Positions 7,222 through 15,863 of a DNA stretch of 61,213 nucleotides are shown piece by piece. Position numbers and translations under genes: made by a program. The notes under the pieces were generated by a model. The model was not told the origin of the DNA. It searched no databases and saw only the letters and a list, made by a program, of their open reading frames with translations. The first letter of the stretch is position 1, and the number at the start of each line of letters is the position of its first letter. The stretch is from the NCBI GenBank assembly GCA_002842095.1, contig PHCB01000015.1:1-61213 (forward strand), read 5' to 3'. This stretch comes from a candidate division BRC1 bacterium HGW-BRC1-1 (GTDB taxonomy: Bacteria > Sumerlaeota > Sumerlaeia > Sumerlaeales > Sumerlaeaceae).

Positions 7222-9578
7222 TGGTTCATCTCCCGGCGGGTCAGCAGCAGTGTGGGATCGCCCAGCAGGGTGAAATCCTGGAAGTCCACCTGCATCGGAT
7301 TCTTCGGTCGCAGTTCCTGTTTCGCCTCCACGAACGCGTCGCCCAGACGGTGGTTCGTCGTGTCGAGATACGCCTTGAAGAACGCCCGGTTAAACTCGTG
7401 CCCCTCGTACACGGTTGCCTTCCACGGTGTGCCGATCACCGCGATGGCCCCGCGGTCGGGCTCCAGCACGAAGCTCGCGCCGATCCCCCCCGGCGCATCG
7501 AACGAAGTCGTGTAGCAACTCGATGCGTGAATGATCGGGTAGTGCCCCTTGTTCGCCAGCCCCTTCACGTCGTCGGGCGTGAACAGGTCCTTCTGTTGCT
7601 TAAAATCCGACGGCCCCACGCGCCACACCAGGTTGCCGCCGTGGCCCACGTAATACAGCACCTGCAGGCCCGAGTTGATGGCATCGCTCAGCCGCGCTAT
7701 CTCGTGTGTCGCCACAGTCGTCTCGGGATACAGCGACGTCACCGTCGTAAATCGGTCGCCCGCCAGCGTGCCCATTTCGCCCGTCAGGTTCTGGAAACTT
7801 TTTTCCACGCTCGACACCAGCAGCAGCTTGCCGTCGCGTGCGCGGCCCAGTTGCTCATACTCCACCACCTTGCGCAGATAGGCGAACCCCTCGTGATCGT
7901 CGTTCGCGGGGATCCGCCCGATCGCGATCTCCGGCGTGTTCGCCCCGTAGAAGCTCGTGTACCAGTTGTCGTCCGGATACCCTCCCGTCCACGTCGTCGC
8001 AGGGTTCACAATCCAGTGGATCGGTATCAGGATGTGCCGCTGCTCGTCGTCGGTGCGGTTGCGCGCCTCGCGGTAGTCGAAGCTCGACGTGCCCAGCAGC
8101 ACCACATAGCGCAGCCCCGGCGCGGCCTCGGCCGCGTGGCGGATGAACCGCTTCACCGCCACATCGCCGATAAACCCGTTGTTCAGCGTGTCATAAATAT
8201 CGATCACGTTCACGTTCGCCACCACCGACCCCTGCCACCGCCGGTAGCGCGCCAGAAAGTCCGCCGCGCGCGCTGTGTCGCTGTGGTGCAGGATCAGGAT
8301 CTGCGTGTCGCTCGTCACCGCCAGCCGCGCCGCCGTCGGCTGCTTCACCGTAATGGAGTCCGGCGCCATGAACCCCGCCGGAGCCACCGCCACCAGACTC
8401 GTCGCCGTATCCCGCGCCCCCGTCGTGCGCAGCGGCACGGTGATGGCCAGGCTCGCCGTCGTAGCCGCCGAGAACGTCCGCGCCAACTCCGGCGCAAACA
8501 CCCGCCCGCCAGCAGGCAACCCGCGCAACTCGGCCAGCAACGGCCCCGACGTATCGCCCCGCGCCACCAGCGACGCCGACACCGCTTCATCCCCAAACGC
8601 CGACCAGTCCAGCCCCGTCGCATCCAGGTGACGGGGGTATTCGGTGTGGAAATGTTCGAGGAAAACCTCGTCGATCACATCCTTGCGATCTTCGGGCGCC
8701 TTCATCTGAAACGCGCCCGGAACATTACTCGAATCGGGGATCAGTTTTTCCATGGGGATGGAGGTGGCAAAATCGTAGTAACCCATGCCGTCGAATTGAA
8801 ACGTCCCCAAGGGAACGTCGGCTTTGGGGAATGACCCATAGTAGGCGTTGAAGAGATGGTTCGGTTTCACATTGTAAGCCACCGTGGCACCGATGAAGCG
8901 GGCGGTCAGGTTTACGGTGCTGCTGGATTTGGAATCAAACCCGGGGAAATCGACAAACACCTTTTGTCCGGGCCACGTATCGGGGCGGAAGGGTGCCCAC
9001 TGGAAGCCGTCACTTTGTCCCGGCGGAAGCGCCGAGTGACGATAGAGGAAATCCTCCTCCAGCAAATCCATCTGACGGACCGACACTGGTTTTGCGTTGG
9101 TCGGTGCGGTCAGAGTTTCGTCTTTATAATGAATGGGCTCCGCGCCTGCTGCCGCTTGACGCTCTCCCCAGGTAAGCAGGTATACGTTGTGCAGGTTGTA
9201 AGGCTTGAAATGGATGATTGTGCCCAGTGCTTCCGAAGCAACAAACTCAATGGAGTCCGCTGCAGTGAACGCCGCCGCGCTGGCCGCAGACACTCGGAGG
9301 GGAATAACCTGACCTTCGTTCCACAGGGTTAATCTGGTGGGCTTGATCGAAGAAAGGTTAGCACCGGCCTCCTCGATCTGCTTGCCGGTCACACGATAAA
9401 CGCCGGGGTAGCGCAACTCAATACGCGCATAGGACACCGCCGCCGTTACCGGCGACCGCATGTCAGAAAGCGTCGGGGTCGTATCTTCAGAAACAGGCTG
9501 AACAAGGAAAGCGGCCACCGGGGCTCCGCATAGCAAGTAGCATAAAGCCGCCACCGCTGCCGCAAGATGGTTTCTCAT
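7218..9578 (-). CDS. Secreted cysteine peptidase, family C25 (gingipain-like)
   Basis: 786 residues with an N-terminal signal peptide (MRNHLAAAVAALCYLLCG...). The C-terminal half is a caspase-fold C25 peptidase: the catalytic His is in 'LYYVGHGGNLVW' (about H646) and the catalytic Cys in 'IIHASSCYTTSFD' (about C688), followed by 'FTLLGDPTLLL', usual at the end of this domain. The N-terminal ~330 residues probably form the beta-rich prodomain found in these enzymes. No type IX secretion C-terminal domain is visible after the catalytic domain. C25 enzymes cleave after Arg or Lys and in several bacteria process surface proteins. The gene is followed without a gap by an exported partner. The catalytic assignment is firm; the substrate is unknown. 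Confidence 0.88.
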   Translation of the reverse strand: MRNHLAAAVAALCYLLCGAPVAAFLVQPVSEDTTPTLSDMRSPVTAAVSYARIELRYPGVYRVTGKQIEEAGANLSSIKPTRLTLWNEGQVIPLRVSAASAAAFTAADSIEFVASEALGTIIHFKPYNLHNVYLLTWGERQAAAGAEPIHYKDETLTAPTNAKPVSVRQMDLLEEDFLYRHSALPPGQSDGFQWAPFRPDTWPGQKVFVDFPGFDSKSSSTVNLTARFIGATVAYNVKPNHLFNAYYGSFPKADVPLGTFQFDGMGYYDFATSIPMEKLIPDSSNVPGAFQMKAPEDRKDVIDEVFLEHFHTEYPRHLDATGLDWSAFGDEAVSASLVARGDTSGPLLAELRGLPAGGRVFAPELARTFSAATTASLAITVPLRTTGARDTATSLVAVAPAGFMAPDSITVKQPTAARLAVTSDTQILILHHSDTARAADFLARYRRWQGSVVANVNVIDIYDTLNNGFIGDVAVKRFIRHAAEAAPGLRYVVLLGTSSFDYREARNRTDDEQRHILIPIHWIVNPATTWTGGYPDDNWYTSFYGANTPEIAIGRIPANDDHEGFAYLRKVVEYEQLGRARDGKLLLVSSVEKSFQNLTGEMGTLAGDRFTTVTSLYPETTVATHEIARLSDAINSGLQVLYYVGHGGNLVWRVGPSDFKQQKDLFTPDDVKGLANKGHYPIIHASSCYTTSFDAPGGIGASFVLEPDRGAIAVIGTPWKATVYEGHEFNRAFFKAYLDTTNHRLGDAFVEAKQELRPKNPMQVDFQDFTLLGDPTLLLTRREMNQ

Positions 9579-9894
9579 AGAGGTAAGGGTTACACGCTAC
9601 CCAGATGCCCTGTTCAAGGGCTGAATACGTTCTGGCGCGTTAATGTGGCAGCATGTTCCGGGACTGCTGAATTTCCTGTTTCCGCAACGGGACGCGTCCT
9701 GCTGACGGTCTTTTCAAGCGCAAGTCGCGGGTAACGCGCTGCAATTGGAGGTGATGGGATCCATGCAAGGCGTCCCAAGCAGTTAATCAATGCAAACAAC
9801 ATGCCTGAAGCGGTGGTGGATTCTTCAGCAGTCCCTTTTCCTCTCCAGGTCGGCGCCTCGCCCCACTTTTTCGTCGAATTGCAACTGGAGTGCG

Positions 9895-9916
9895 ACCGGT
9901 GTGCAACCGGTGTGCA
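9895..9916 (+). repeat. Tandem 11-bp repeat ACCGGTGTGCA x2
   Basis: Two exact adjacent copies (9895-9905, 9906-9916). Three exact copies of the same unit occur at 60931-60963. Confidence 0.85.
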
Positions 9917-9948
9917 AGCCTCCAAAACCCCCGCCCTGATATTGCATT

Positions 9949-9977
9949 CCTCTGTGTCTTTGCGTCTCTGTGGTGAG
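9949..9977 (-). repeat. 8-bp-period ACGCAAAG-type repeat (inverted orientation)
   Basis: Reads as CTCTGTGTCTTTGCGTCTCT on the plus strand, the reverse complement of the ACACAAAG/ACGCAAAG unit seen elsewhere in the window. Confidence 0.6.
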
Positions 9978-10223
9978 ATCCGGTTTTTGCTTCTCCCCGA
10001 CCCTTGCCCTCTGCTTCTTAGCCCCACGCTTCCTCTCCATCTTGCTCTTGGGCGGCGTCGCCAGAAAACTCGTGAAAGGATCGGGGGAGGAGGTGCACGA
10101 TTTGCGGGCCAGAGGGAACCTTTCTTGCCCTGCGGGGATAACCAAAAAGTCACACAAACATCATGCCGAAAACGGAGGAAGATTCTTCAGCAGTCCCAAG
10201 ATATATCGGATGGGGTTCTGTTT

Positions 10224-12476
10224 TTAGCGTTTATCTTCACTGGTGACTTGCAATCTCCATCGAGTGAAGAGAAACTCGTTATAAGATCCATCCAGGTGAG
10301 GATTCTTGTCCTGAAGTCGGCGGAATGAAGGGTAATAAACGGTGAGAAGATTAAGTCCCTTTTTCAGATTTGCTTTGTGCGTGATCTGAGAGAGTCGGTC
10401 GTTGGCGAGATCGAAATTGTAGGGGCCTATCTCTCCGGCGTTGGAGGCGAACACGCGAATGGCGAGGGGGCCCGGAGAATCGTTCTCCGCTTCCAGCGTG
10501 AGATTGTATGCCCCGGCTTCATCGAGGAAGAAACGGTAATCGATTTTGCCGTTATACCGCATTTGAATGGCAGGGACGCCACTTACATACGGCGTTGATA
10601 TGGCAGAAGGGTTCGGCTCCCATTTATCGAAGTCCACCGCCCGCTGCCAGTCACCCACCTTCATCTTGCGATAAAGGGTGCACGTGGTTTCATCCAGAGT
10701 GCCTGTGGTAAAGCTCGCGTCAAACGTAAGGGGGCCGGCTTTTAAATCAAGCAATCGGTATGGCGAAGAATTGTTGAGGGTGATTTGAGGTTCGTCGGTC
10801 GTGCCCGGTGGCAATTTGATTTGTGATTCAAACCGGTTTCCAGCGCGTTCCAGAGACAAGGCATAAATATCGTCATAGGGCGCAAAAACTGTGGTGGGCA
10901 ATGTTTCACCAAGCGCTTTGCGGGGGGGTGTGGGTGGCAGGTAAGCGACAGCTCCGCCTACATAACAAGTCCAATGCGCATTGCTTAGAAGATACTTTAC
11001 GACCGACTCGTCGGGGGGGCGATAGAAACCAAAAGCATACCAGACTCCCGTGCGGCCATCTTTGATTGTTTCTTCCAGTTCGGGGATGGTGCTGATTTTT
11101 CGAAGCGAGATTGGTTTTTTTGTCCGGTTGATACAAAAGACTAAATTGGAATAGGCCCACGTGTTCCCCGAGGTTGACGCTGTAGCCATAATGTCCTGAG
11201 GTTCGCCGTGATCAGCCACGAGCTTGACCATGGACGGCCAGTCGGGGTTGAGGGATGGATACCTATTGCCTCCATTATCATATAAGACAAAGTTGGTAAG
11301 GCTCAGCCATACAAGAATACCCGTAAGAAGCGCCGATAATCCCAGCCCGATGCCCCTGCGCAGATTGTTGTCAGGCTGATTCTTTCGCTGGAACAAATAC
11401 CAGGGAGCGACAATGGCGATACCTTGGAAATAAGCCAGTACGGGAAGATTGTATATATTCCGCCTGGGTTCGAAGGGATATTTCATCGCTTCATAAAAGG
11501 TATAGGTTAGAGTAACCGTAATGAAAGTGGCGAGGCTAACCATGGCAAATTGTTTCGGGCGTCGCCAGGCCAGTAATAGAGCGCCGGCCACAACAAGCGT
11601 CAGTGCCAACAGGGCAATCCATGGGCTAACCTGAGCCTGATACCAGGTTGCCAGGTCATGGGGCGTTGTGGTCCAGTAATTCATCAGCTCTTTTTGGGCG
11701 AGGTAATCTTTAAATAAACCTTGAGCGCCTGTCGTGTGCTCGGTTGTTGTGATTGAGTATCTGGAAACTTTTGGCAAGGCATACATGACAATTGGAATAT
11801 ATAAAATGCTTAGGATAACAGGCGTAAGAAGAAGTGGCTGCCAAGAAAATCTCTTGCGCTTAACCAATTCTTTTAATGCCCAAGCGACATAGCCCCCAAC
11901 CAGCAGAAACCCGCCAAATAAGTGGGTATAGAGCAATATGAAAGAAGCGACGATGAGCCACGCCCAACGGCGCCAGCTGAAATTTTGCATTACCAGGATT
12001 TGGGTGAACATATATCCCAAGGCGGCTAAGTGCAGCATTGAGTAGGGGCGATGCTCCTGGCTGTACTGGATGGCGTATACGTTCACGCAGGTAGCCAGCG
12101 CTGCTGCCAAAGCGACGGGTCGAGCAGAAAGTAGACGAACGACAGCATAGGTCGCTGGAATGGCTGCGATGCCTAATAATATCGCGGGCAATCTCATTAG
12201 CCAGAGAGAGGCCAAAGGATTGTTGCCTGAAAAAGGATAACACAGGATATAATAGAGGGGAGGATCCAAGACCTGATCGGTACTCCACCAAAACTTCAAC
12301 ATTCCGAAAAAGCTTTGCAGTTCGCTGATGACCGCGAAGGTATGGACTTCGTCCAACCAGAACGGCCGAACCCCGGCGTTGTGAAAACGCAACAAGGCTC
12401 CACAGATCGTTATGAGAAAGAGAATCCCCCAAGATACGGGCTGTGCGACCGACGGTTTGTGAACTCTGTTAAGCAT
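10224..12476 (-). CDS. GT-C (family 39/PMT-like) glycosyltransferase with C-terminal soluble module
   Basis: 750 residues. The first ~410 are a polytopic membrane domain with about 11 segments and the GT-C signature in the first periplasmic loop ('FWLDEVHTF', then 'DPPLYYILCYPF'), as in ArnT/PMT-type enzymes that use polyprenyl-phosphate sugars at the outer face of the inner membrane. Residues ~420-530 form a soluble domain. The C-terminal ~200 residues are all-beta and end 'FLFTRWRLQVTSEDKR', like the carbohydrate-binding-like modules of nearby exported proteins. The start codon overlaps the stop of the upstream lipoprotein gene (TAATG), so the two are co-translated. The acceptor, whether protein or lipid, cannot be told from sequence. 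Confidence 0.75.
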   Translation of the reverse strand: MLNRVHKPSVAQPVSWGILFLITICGALLRFHNAGVRPFWLDEVHTFAVISELQSFFGMLKFWWSTDQVLDPPLYYILCYPFSGNNPLASLWLMRLPAILLGIAAIPATYAVVRLLSARPVALAAALATCVNVYAIQYSQEHRPYSMLHLAALGYMFTQILVMQNFSWRRWAWLIVASFILLYTHLFGGFLLVGGYVAWALKELVKRKRFSWQPLLLTPVILSILYIPIVMYALPKVSRYSITTTEHTTGAQGLFKDYLAQKELMNYWTTTPHDLATWYQAQVSPWIALLALTLVVAGALLLAWRRPKQFAMVSLATFITVTLTYTFYEAMKYPFEPRRNIYNLPVLAYFQGIAIVAPWYLFQRKNQPDNNLRRGIGLGLSALLTGILVWLSLTNFVLYDNGGNRYPSLNPDWPSMVKLVADHGEPQDIMATASTSGNTWAYSNLVFCINRTKKPISLRKISTIPELEETIKDGRTGVWYAFGFYRPPDESVVKYLLSNAHWTCYVGGAVAYLPPTPPRKALGETLPTTVFAPYDDIYALSLERAGNRFESQIKLPPGTTDEPQITLNNSSPYRLLDLKAGPLTFDASFTTGTLDETTCTLYRKMKVGDWQRAVDFDKWEPNPSAISTPYVSGVPAIQMRYNGKIDYRFFLDEAGAYNLTLEAENDSPGPLAIRVFASNAGEIGPYNFDLANDRLSQITHKANLKKGLNLLTVYYPSFRRLQDKNPHLDGSYNEFLFTRWRLQVTSEDKR

Positions 12477-13057
12477 TATTCCAAAGTCACGCTGCGCAAC
12501 TCAAGAGCTGTCCGCGCTTCTTTTGTTGAACCGAAATATCCCAGGACGACGTCATAGGTTCCCGGTTCAAGGGAAACGTCCCGGGAGACAGGGCCTTCTG
12601 AGAGAATTGGTTCTTTCTCAAGAATCTTCTTGCCGAAGTAGGGACCTTTGCTGGTCCGAGTTACTGTAAGAAAAACAACCGGATAAGAATCCTCTACAGG
12701 TCGGGGTTTGAAATCAGCAATAATGCGAGTGACGGGATTTTTTAATGTTACGGTCGCAGAAGTCGATCCGTAGTGTGCCAAAAGCTGCATGCCCTTTGTT
12801 TCGATATGCGGAGGATTGTAGGAATCGCCCGAGAAGGCTTTGCCCAGTAGAACCTGCTTCGATTCGGACGCTGGTTTCGCGGATTGGGGTGAAGCTGCGG
12901 GTTGTGTGGTAACGAATGCGGAAGGCACTGTGGTTGCAGGAGGCGCTGTTTGGGAAACCGCTTCAGATTGGTCCGCTTCGGTTGGGGTGGTTGCGGGTTT
13001 ATTGCCACAACCAACGAGAATCAGCGCAAAACAAGCAAAGATACTAATCGATTTCAT
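12476..13057 (-). CDS. Small lipoprotein coupled to the GT-C gene
   Basis: 193 residues from the ATG at 13057, chosen over an upstream in-frame ATG because it gives a lipoprotein signal (MKSISIFACFALILVGC, Cys at residue 17) and an RBS (AAAAGGT, about 8 nt upstream). A Thr/Pro/Ala-rich linker leads to a ~120-residue beta-rich module ('VTLKNPVTRIIADF', 'PVVFLTVTRTSKGPYFG') ending 'ALELRSVTLE', again similar in its last strand to neighbouring modules. It probably works with the downstream glycosyltransferase at the membrane surface. No known family. Confidence 0.6.
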   Translation of the reverse strand: MKSISIFACFALILVGCGNKPATTPTEADQSEAVSQTAPPATTVPSAFVTTQPAASPQSAKPASESKQVLLGKAFSGDSYNPPHIETKGMQLLAHYGSTSATVTLKNPVTRIIADFKPRPVEDSYPVVFLTVTRTSKGPYFGKKILEKEPILSEGPVSRDVSLEPGTYDVVLGYFGSTKEARTALELRSVTLE

Positions 13058-13162
13058 ACAGTGACCTTTTAAGAGTTTTAATGGAGTAGAGAGTCTGGAG
13101 TGGCGGAACTTTGGAGCCATCCGACAGTTTCGAAAACTATTCGAAAGGGTGGCGGGGGAATA

Positions 13163-13579
13163 TCAACCGTTTTGTGGTTGGGAGGATGGGCTTTCAATCA
13201 GTTGCTCCCGGCACCGCTCCCGCCTTGGGTTGCTGCATTCGTAGTATCTGTATAGTCCGATGGCTTTGTTCAGGTCGAAGGCCTTGCACTTTGTTTCGGC
13301 GAAGAAGTGTTCGAGGACTTCTTCTATTTCTTGGGCGTTGTTTACGGGTTCGTGGGGAAATTGGTTGAGGGTGCCGGCACCAAGTTCGAGGGTGGAGCGT
13401 TTGACGTCGGGCTGGGCGACGACGTCGGAGGCAACGTGGCGGTGGAGCCAGCGTTCCATCTTCTGCGCGAGAGAGGCGGCCTTGTTGCCGCCCTGCCGGT
13501 TGTCTATATAATACTGTTCGTAAATCTCCGCCACCCGCGGCGGCAGGGTGGGGCGGGTCTTGGGGAATTTCTCGAACAT
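13163..13579 (-). pseudogene. Truncated SAM methyltransferase remnant
   Basis: From the Met at 13579 the frame reads 'MFEKFPKTRPTLPPRVAEIYEQYY', split here as MFEKFPKTRPTLPP and RVAEIYEQYY, then 'LAQKMERWLHRHVA' and 'TLELGAGTLNQFPHEP'. The last is a class I methyltransferase motif I (ELGAGTLNQ). After motif I the family sequence stops and is replaced by about 55 residues that do not continue a Rossmann fold, so only the first third of the enzyme remains. No RBS is visible. An ACGCAAAG-type repeat lies immediately upstream (13617-13665). It could be a short functional protein, but decay is likelier. Confidence 0.5.
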
Positions 13580-13616
13580 GGGAAGGGGGTCGGCTCCTTG
13601 GGGAAATGCAAATGCT

Positions 13617-13665
13617 TCGACACAAAGGCACGAAGACACAAAGAAAAGCAAAGGAAGAAAGAAAA
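13617..13665 (+). repeat. 8-bp-period ACACAAAG/ACGAAG-type repeat
   Basis: Contains ACACAAAGGCACGAAGACAC followed by AAAGAAAAGC. Same family as the copies at 6.5, 54.67 and 57.53 kb. Confidence 0.6.
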
Positions 13666-13772
13666 AGCTCGGACAGAAAAACACAACGGCTCCGACCACA
13701 ATTTCATTTTCCCCCTTTTGGGGGGTTGTTTTTCTGTTTTGGGTGGGGTGGATTTGTTTTCAACTATCCATC

Positions 13773-15863
13773 ATGAAACTTTTGGTTACCGGCGCGGCCG
13801 GGTTTATAGGGAGCACGTTTTGCCGGGTGGCCTCGGAGGCGGGGCACGAGGTGGTGGCGCTGGTGCGGGCGCGGGCCGGGGGCGGCGGCGGGTTGCCGCA
13901 GGCGGTGCGGGTTGTTACCGGGCGGTTGCCGTTTGATGTGCCGATGCGCGCCTGGGAGGGCGTGGACGGCGTGATCCATTGTGCGGGGGGCACGCGGGGC
14001 GAGGATTGGGTGGAGAGCGAGGCGGTGTCGGTGGAGGGCACGCGCGCGCTGCTGGCCGAGTGCGCGCGGCGAGGGGTGCAGCGGTTCGTGTATCTGTCGT
14101 CGCAGTCGGCCCATGAGGGCGCGACGTCGGCCTATGGCAAGTCGCGCTACGCGGCCGAGGAGGTGATCCGCCAGGCGGGTGTGCCCCACGCGATTTTGCG
14201 TCCGGGGCTGGTGTTTGGTCCGGGCGCGGCGGGATTGTTTGCGCGCATGCGCGCGTCGGTGGGGCGGCTGCCGGTGCTGCCCCTGCTGGGCGGCGGCGAG
14301 GCGCCGGTGCAGCCCGTGGACGCGGCCGATCTGTCCCGCGTGATGTTGCGCTGTGCGCAGATGCTGCCGGCCCACACGTCCATGGAGTTGAACATCGGCG
14401 AGCCCGAGGCGATGAAGCTGCGCGATTTTCTGCAGGCCATGAGCGTGGCCGAGCGCGGGCGGCGCAAGTCCGAGCTGCGCATCCCGCTGGGACCGGTGAA
14501 GGCCGTGGCCGCGGTGGGCGAGGCGCTACATCTGCCGCTGCCCGTGACCACCGACAACCTGAAGGGTCTGGAAAACGTGCGCCCCATGGACACCGCCACG
14601 TCGCTGGCGCGCATCGACATGCAACTGCGCCCGTTTGGCGAGACCATGCGCGAGGCGGTGCGCGTGCCCACGACGGTGAACCCCAACCTGGCGTCGACGC
14701 CCGGGCGGCCCGCGCGGGTGCTTCTGGTGGGCGCCGGCAAGATCGGGCTCGTGCACGGACTGAACCTTTTCCAGCGATCAGAAACGGTGACCGCGGGCAT
14801 CGTGGATCGCAACGCCAAGGCGTTCGGCATGTACAAAAGCATGGGTTTTGCGGGGCCGTTTTACACCGACCTCGACGAGGCCATCGCGGCCACGCGCCCC
14901 GACGGCGCCATCGTGGCAACCCCCGCCGCCACGCATCTGCCGCTGGCGCGGCGCTGCCTGCAGGCGGGTCTGGGCGTGCTGGTGGAGAAACCCGTGGCGT
15001 TCAGGCGCGATCTGCTGCCGGGCCTGCGCGCGTTGCAAACCGAGTTTGCGCCACTGCCCTGCCATACGGGCTACATGGCCGCGCAGTTTCCGCAGCTCGA
15101 CACGGCGGCGGCGGTTCTGCGCGCGGGCGAGATTGGTGCCGTGCGCGGGGCGTATGTCTGCTGCCTGCAGTCGCACATCATGGCGGCCAAGCCCGTGCGC
15201 TGGGAGATGCAGCGCGAGCAATCGGGCGGCGGCGTGCTCATCAATTTTGCCGGCCATTGGGTGGCCGTGCTGCTGCGGCTGCTCGGGCGGCCCGCGGCGA
15301 TGGAGGCCGCGGCGTGGAGCATTCACTCCGCCGAGGTGGAAGACGCCGCCGAGGCTCGGCTGCATTACGACGGGTTCGACGCGCGACTGCTGGCGTGTTG
15401 GTCCATCGCGGGATATGCGCGTCCGCGCAATTTTCTCGTGGTGCAGGGCGAAACCGGGCGGCTGCTGGTGGAGCAATACCACACGGCGCTGGTGCGCAAT
15501 AACGGACTGACGGAGATGCTGTACACACAGCAGGATTTCGACACGGGCTACAATTTCGCGCCCGACTACACCGGTGGCGGGTTCGCCATGGAGCATCTGA
15601 ACTTCGCGGCGGCGCTGCGGGCAGCGGGGGCCGGAGAAGTTGCGACGGTGGCGGACGGATCGAGTGAGCGGATGGCGAACCCGGCCACGACGCCCGTGGA
15701 TTTCGCCGAGGCGGCCGACATCGAGCAGTGCATTTTCGACCTGATGGACGCCGCCGCTGTGGCGGGCGTCGACGCGGCAACGGCGCGTGGTGCCGACATG
15801 AGCATCCTGCCCGGCAGCGACATGGACGCGCAGTTCGACGCGCTGAGGGAGCGGATGCGATGA
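13773..15863 (+). CDS. Fusion: NAD-dependent epimerase/dehydratase + Gfo/Idh/MocA oxidoreductase
   Basis: 696 residues from the ATG at 13773 (MKLLVTGAAGFIG). Residues 1-~300 are an extended SDR/NAD(P)-epimerase: the nucleotide motif GAAGFIG is at 7-13, and the catalytic Tyr motif reads 'YGKSR' (121-125) where the family normally has YxxxK, so the Lys is replaced by Arg, or Lys and Arg have swapped places. Residues ~313-696 are a Gfo/Idh/MocA dehydrogenase with 'VGAGKIG' (319-325) and 'EKP' (405-407). Each half has full-domain length. The fusion implies two consecutive steps on one sugar, probably a nucleotide sugar. It is first in a three-gene operon; its stop overlaps the next start (ATGA). 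Domain assignment is firm; the substrate is unknown. Confidence 0.85.
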   Translation: MKLLVTGAAGFIGSTFCRVASEAGHEVVALVRARAGGGGGLPQAVRVVTGRLPFDVPMRAWEGVDGVIHCAGGTRGEDWVESEAVSVEGTRALLAECARRGVQRFVYLSSQSAHEGATSAYGKSRYAAEEVIRQAGVPHAILRPGLVFGPGAAGLFARMRASVGRLPVLPLLGGGEAPVQPVDAADLSRVMLRCAQMLPAHTSMELNIGEPEAMKLRDFLQAMSVAERGRRKSELRIPLGPVKAVAAVGEALHLPLPVTTDNLKGLENVRPMDTATSLARIDMQLRPFGETMREAVRVPTTVNPNLASTPGRPARVLLVGAGKIGLVHGLNLFQRSETVTAGIVDRNAKAFGMYKSMGFAGPFYTDLDEAIAATRPDGAIVATPAATHLPLARRCLQAGLGVLVEKPVAFRRDLLPGLRALQTEFAPLPCHTGYMAAQFPQLDTAAAVLRAGEIGAVRGAYVCCLQSHIMAAKPVRWEMQREQSGGGVLINFAGHWVAVLLRLLGRPAAMEAAAWSIHSAEVEDAAEARLHYDGFDARLLACWSIAGYARPRNFLVVQGETGRLLVEQYHTALVRNNGLTEMLYTQQDFDTGYNFAPDYTGGGFAMEHLNFAAALRAAGAGEVATVADGSSERMANPATTPVDFAEAADIEQCIFDLMDAAAVAGVDAATARGADMSILPGSDMDAQFDALRERMR

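Larger units (their letters stand above)
9579..10223. other. Gene-free repeat mosaic
   Basis: 645 nt with no credible gene. It holds an inverted GGGACTGCTGAA copy near 9660 and two direct copies of GATTCTTCAGCAGTCCC near 9820 and 10184, each copy preceded by related text (CATGCCTGAAGC / CATGCCGAAAAC). It also holds two tandem ACCGGTGTGCA units (9895-9916) and a minus-orientation ACGCAAAG-type repeat (about 9949-9977). Open frames across it are low-complexity translations of these repeats. Confidence 0.6.

Noticed and set aside
7206-8834. 542-codon plus-strand open frame
   Set aside because: Antisense to the C25 peptidase; composition dominated by Arg and His with no domain.
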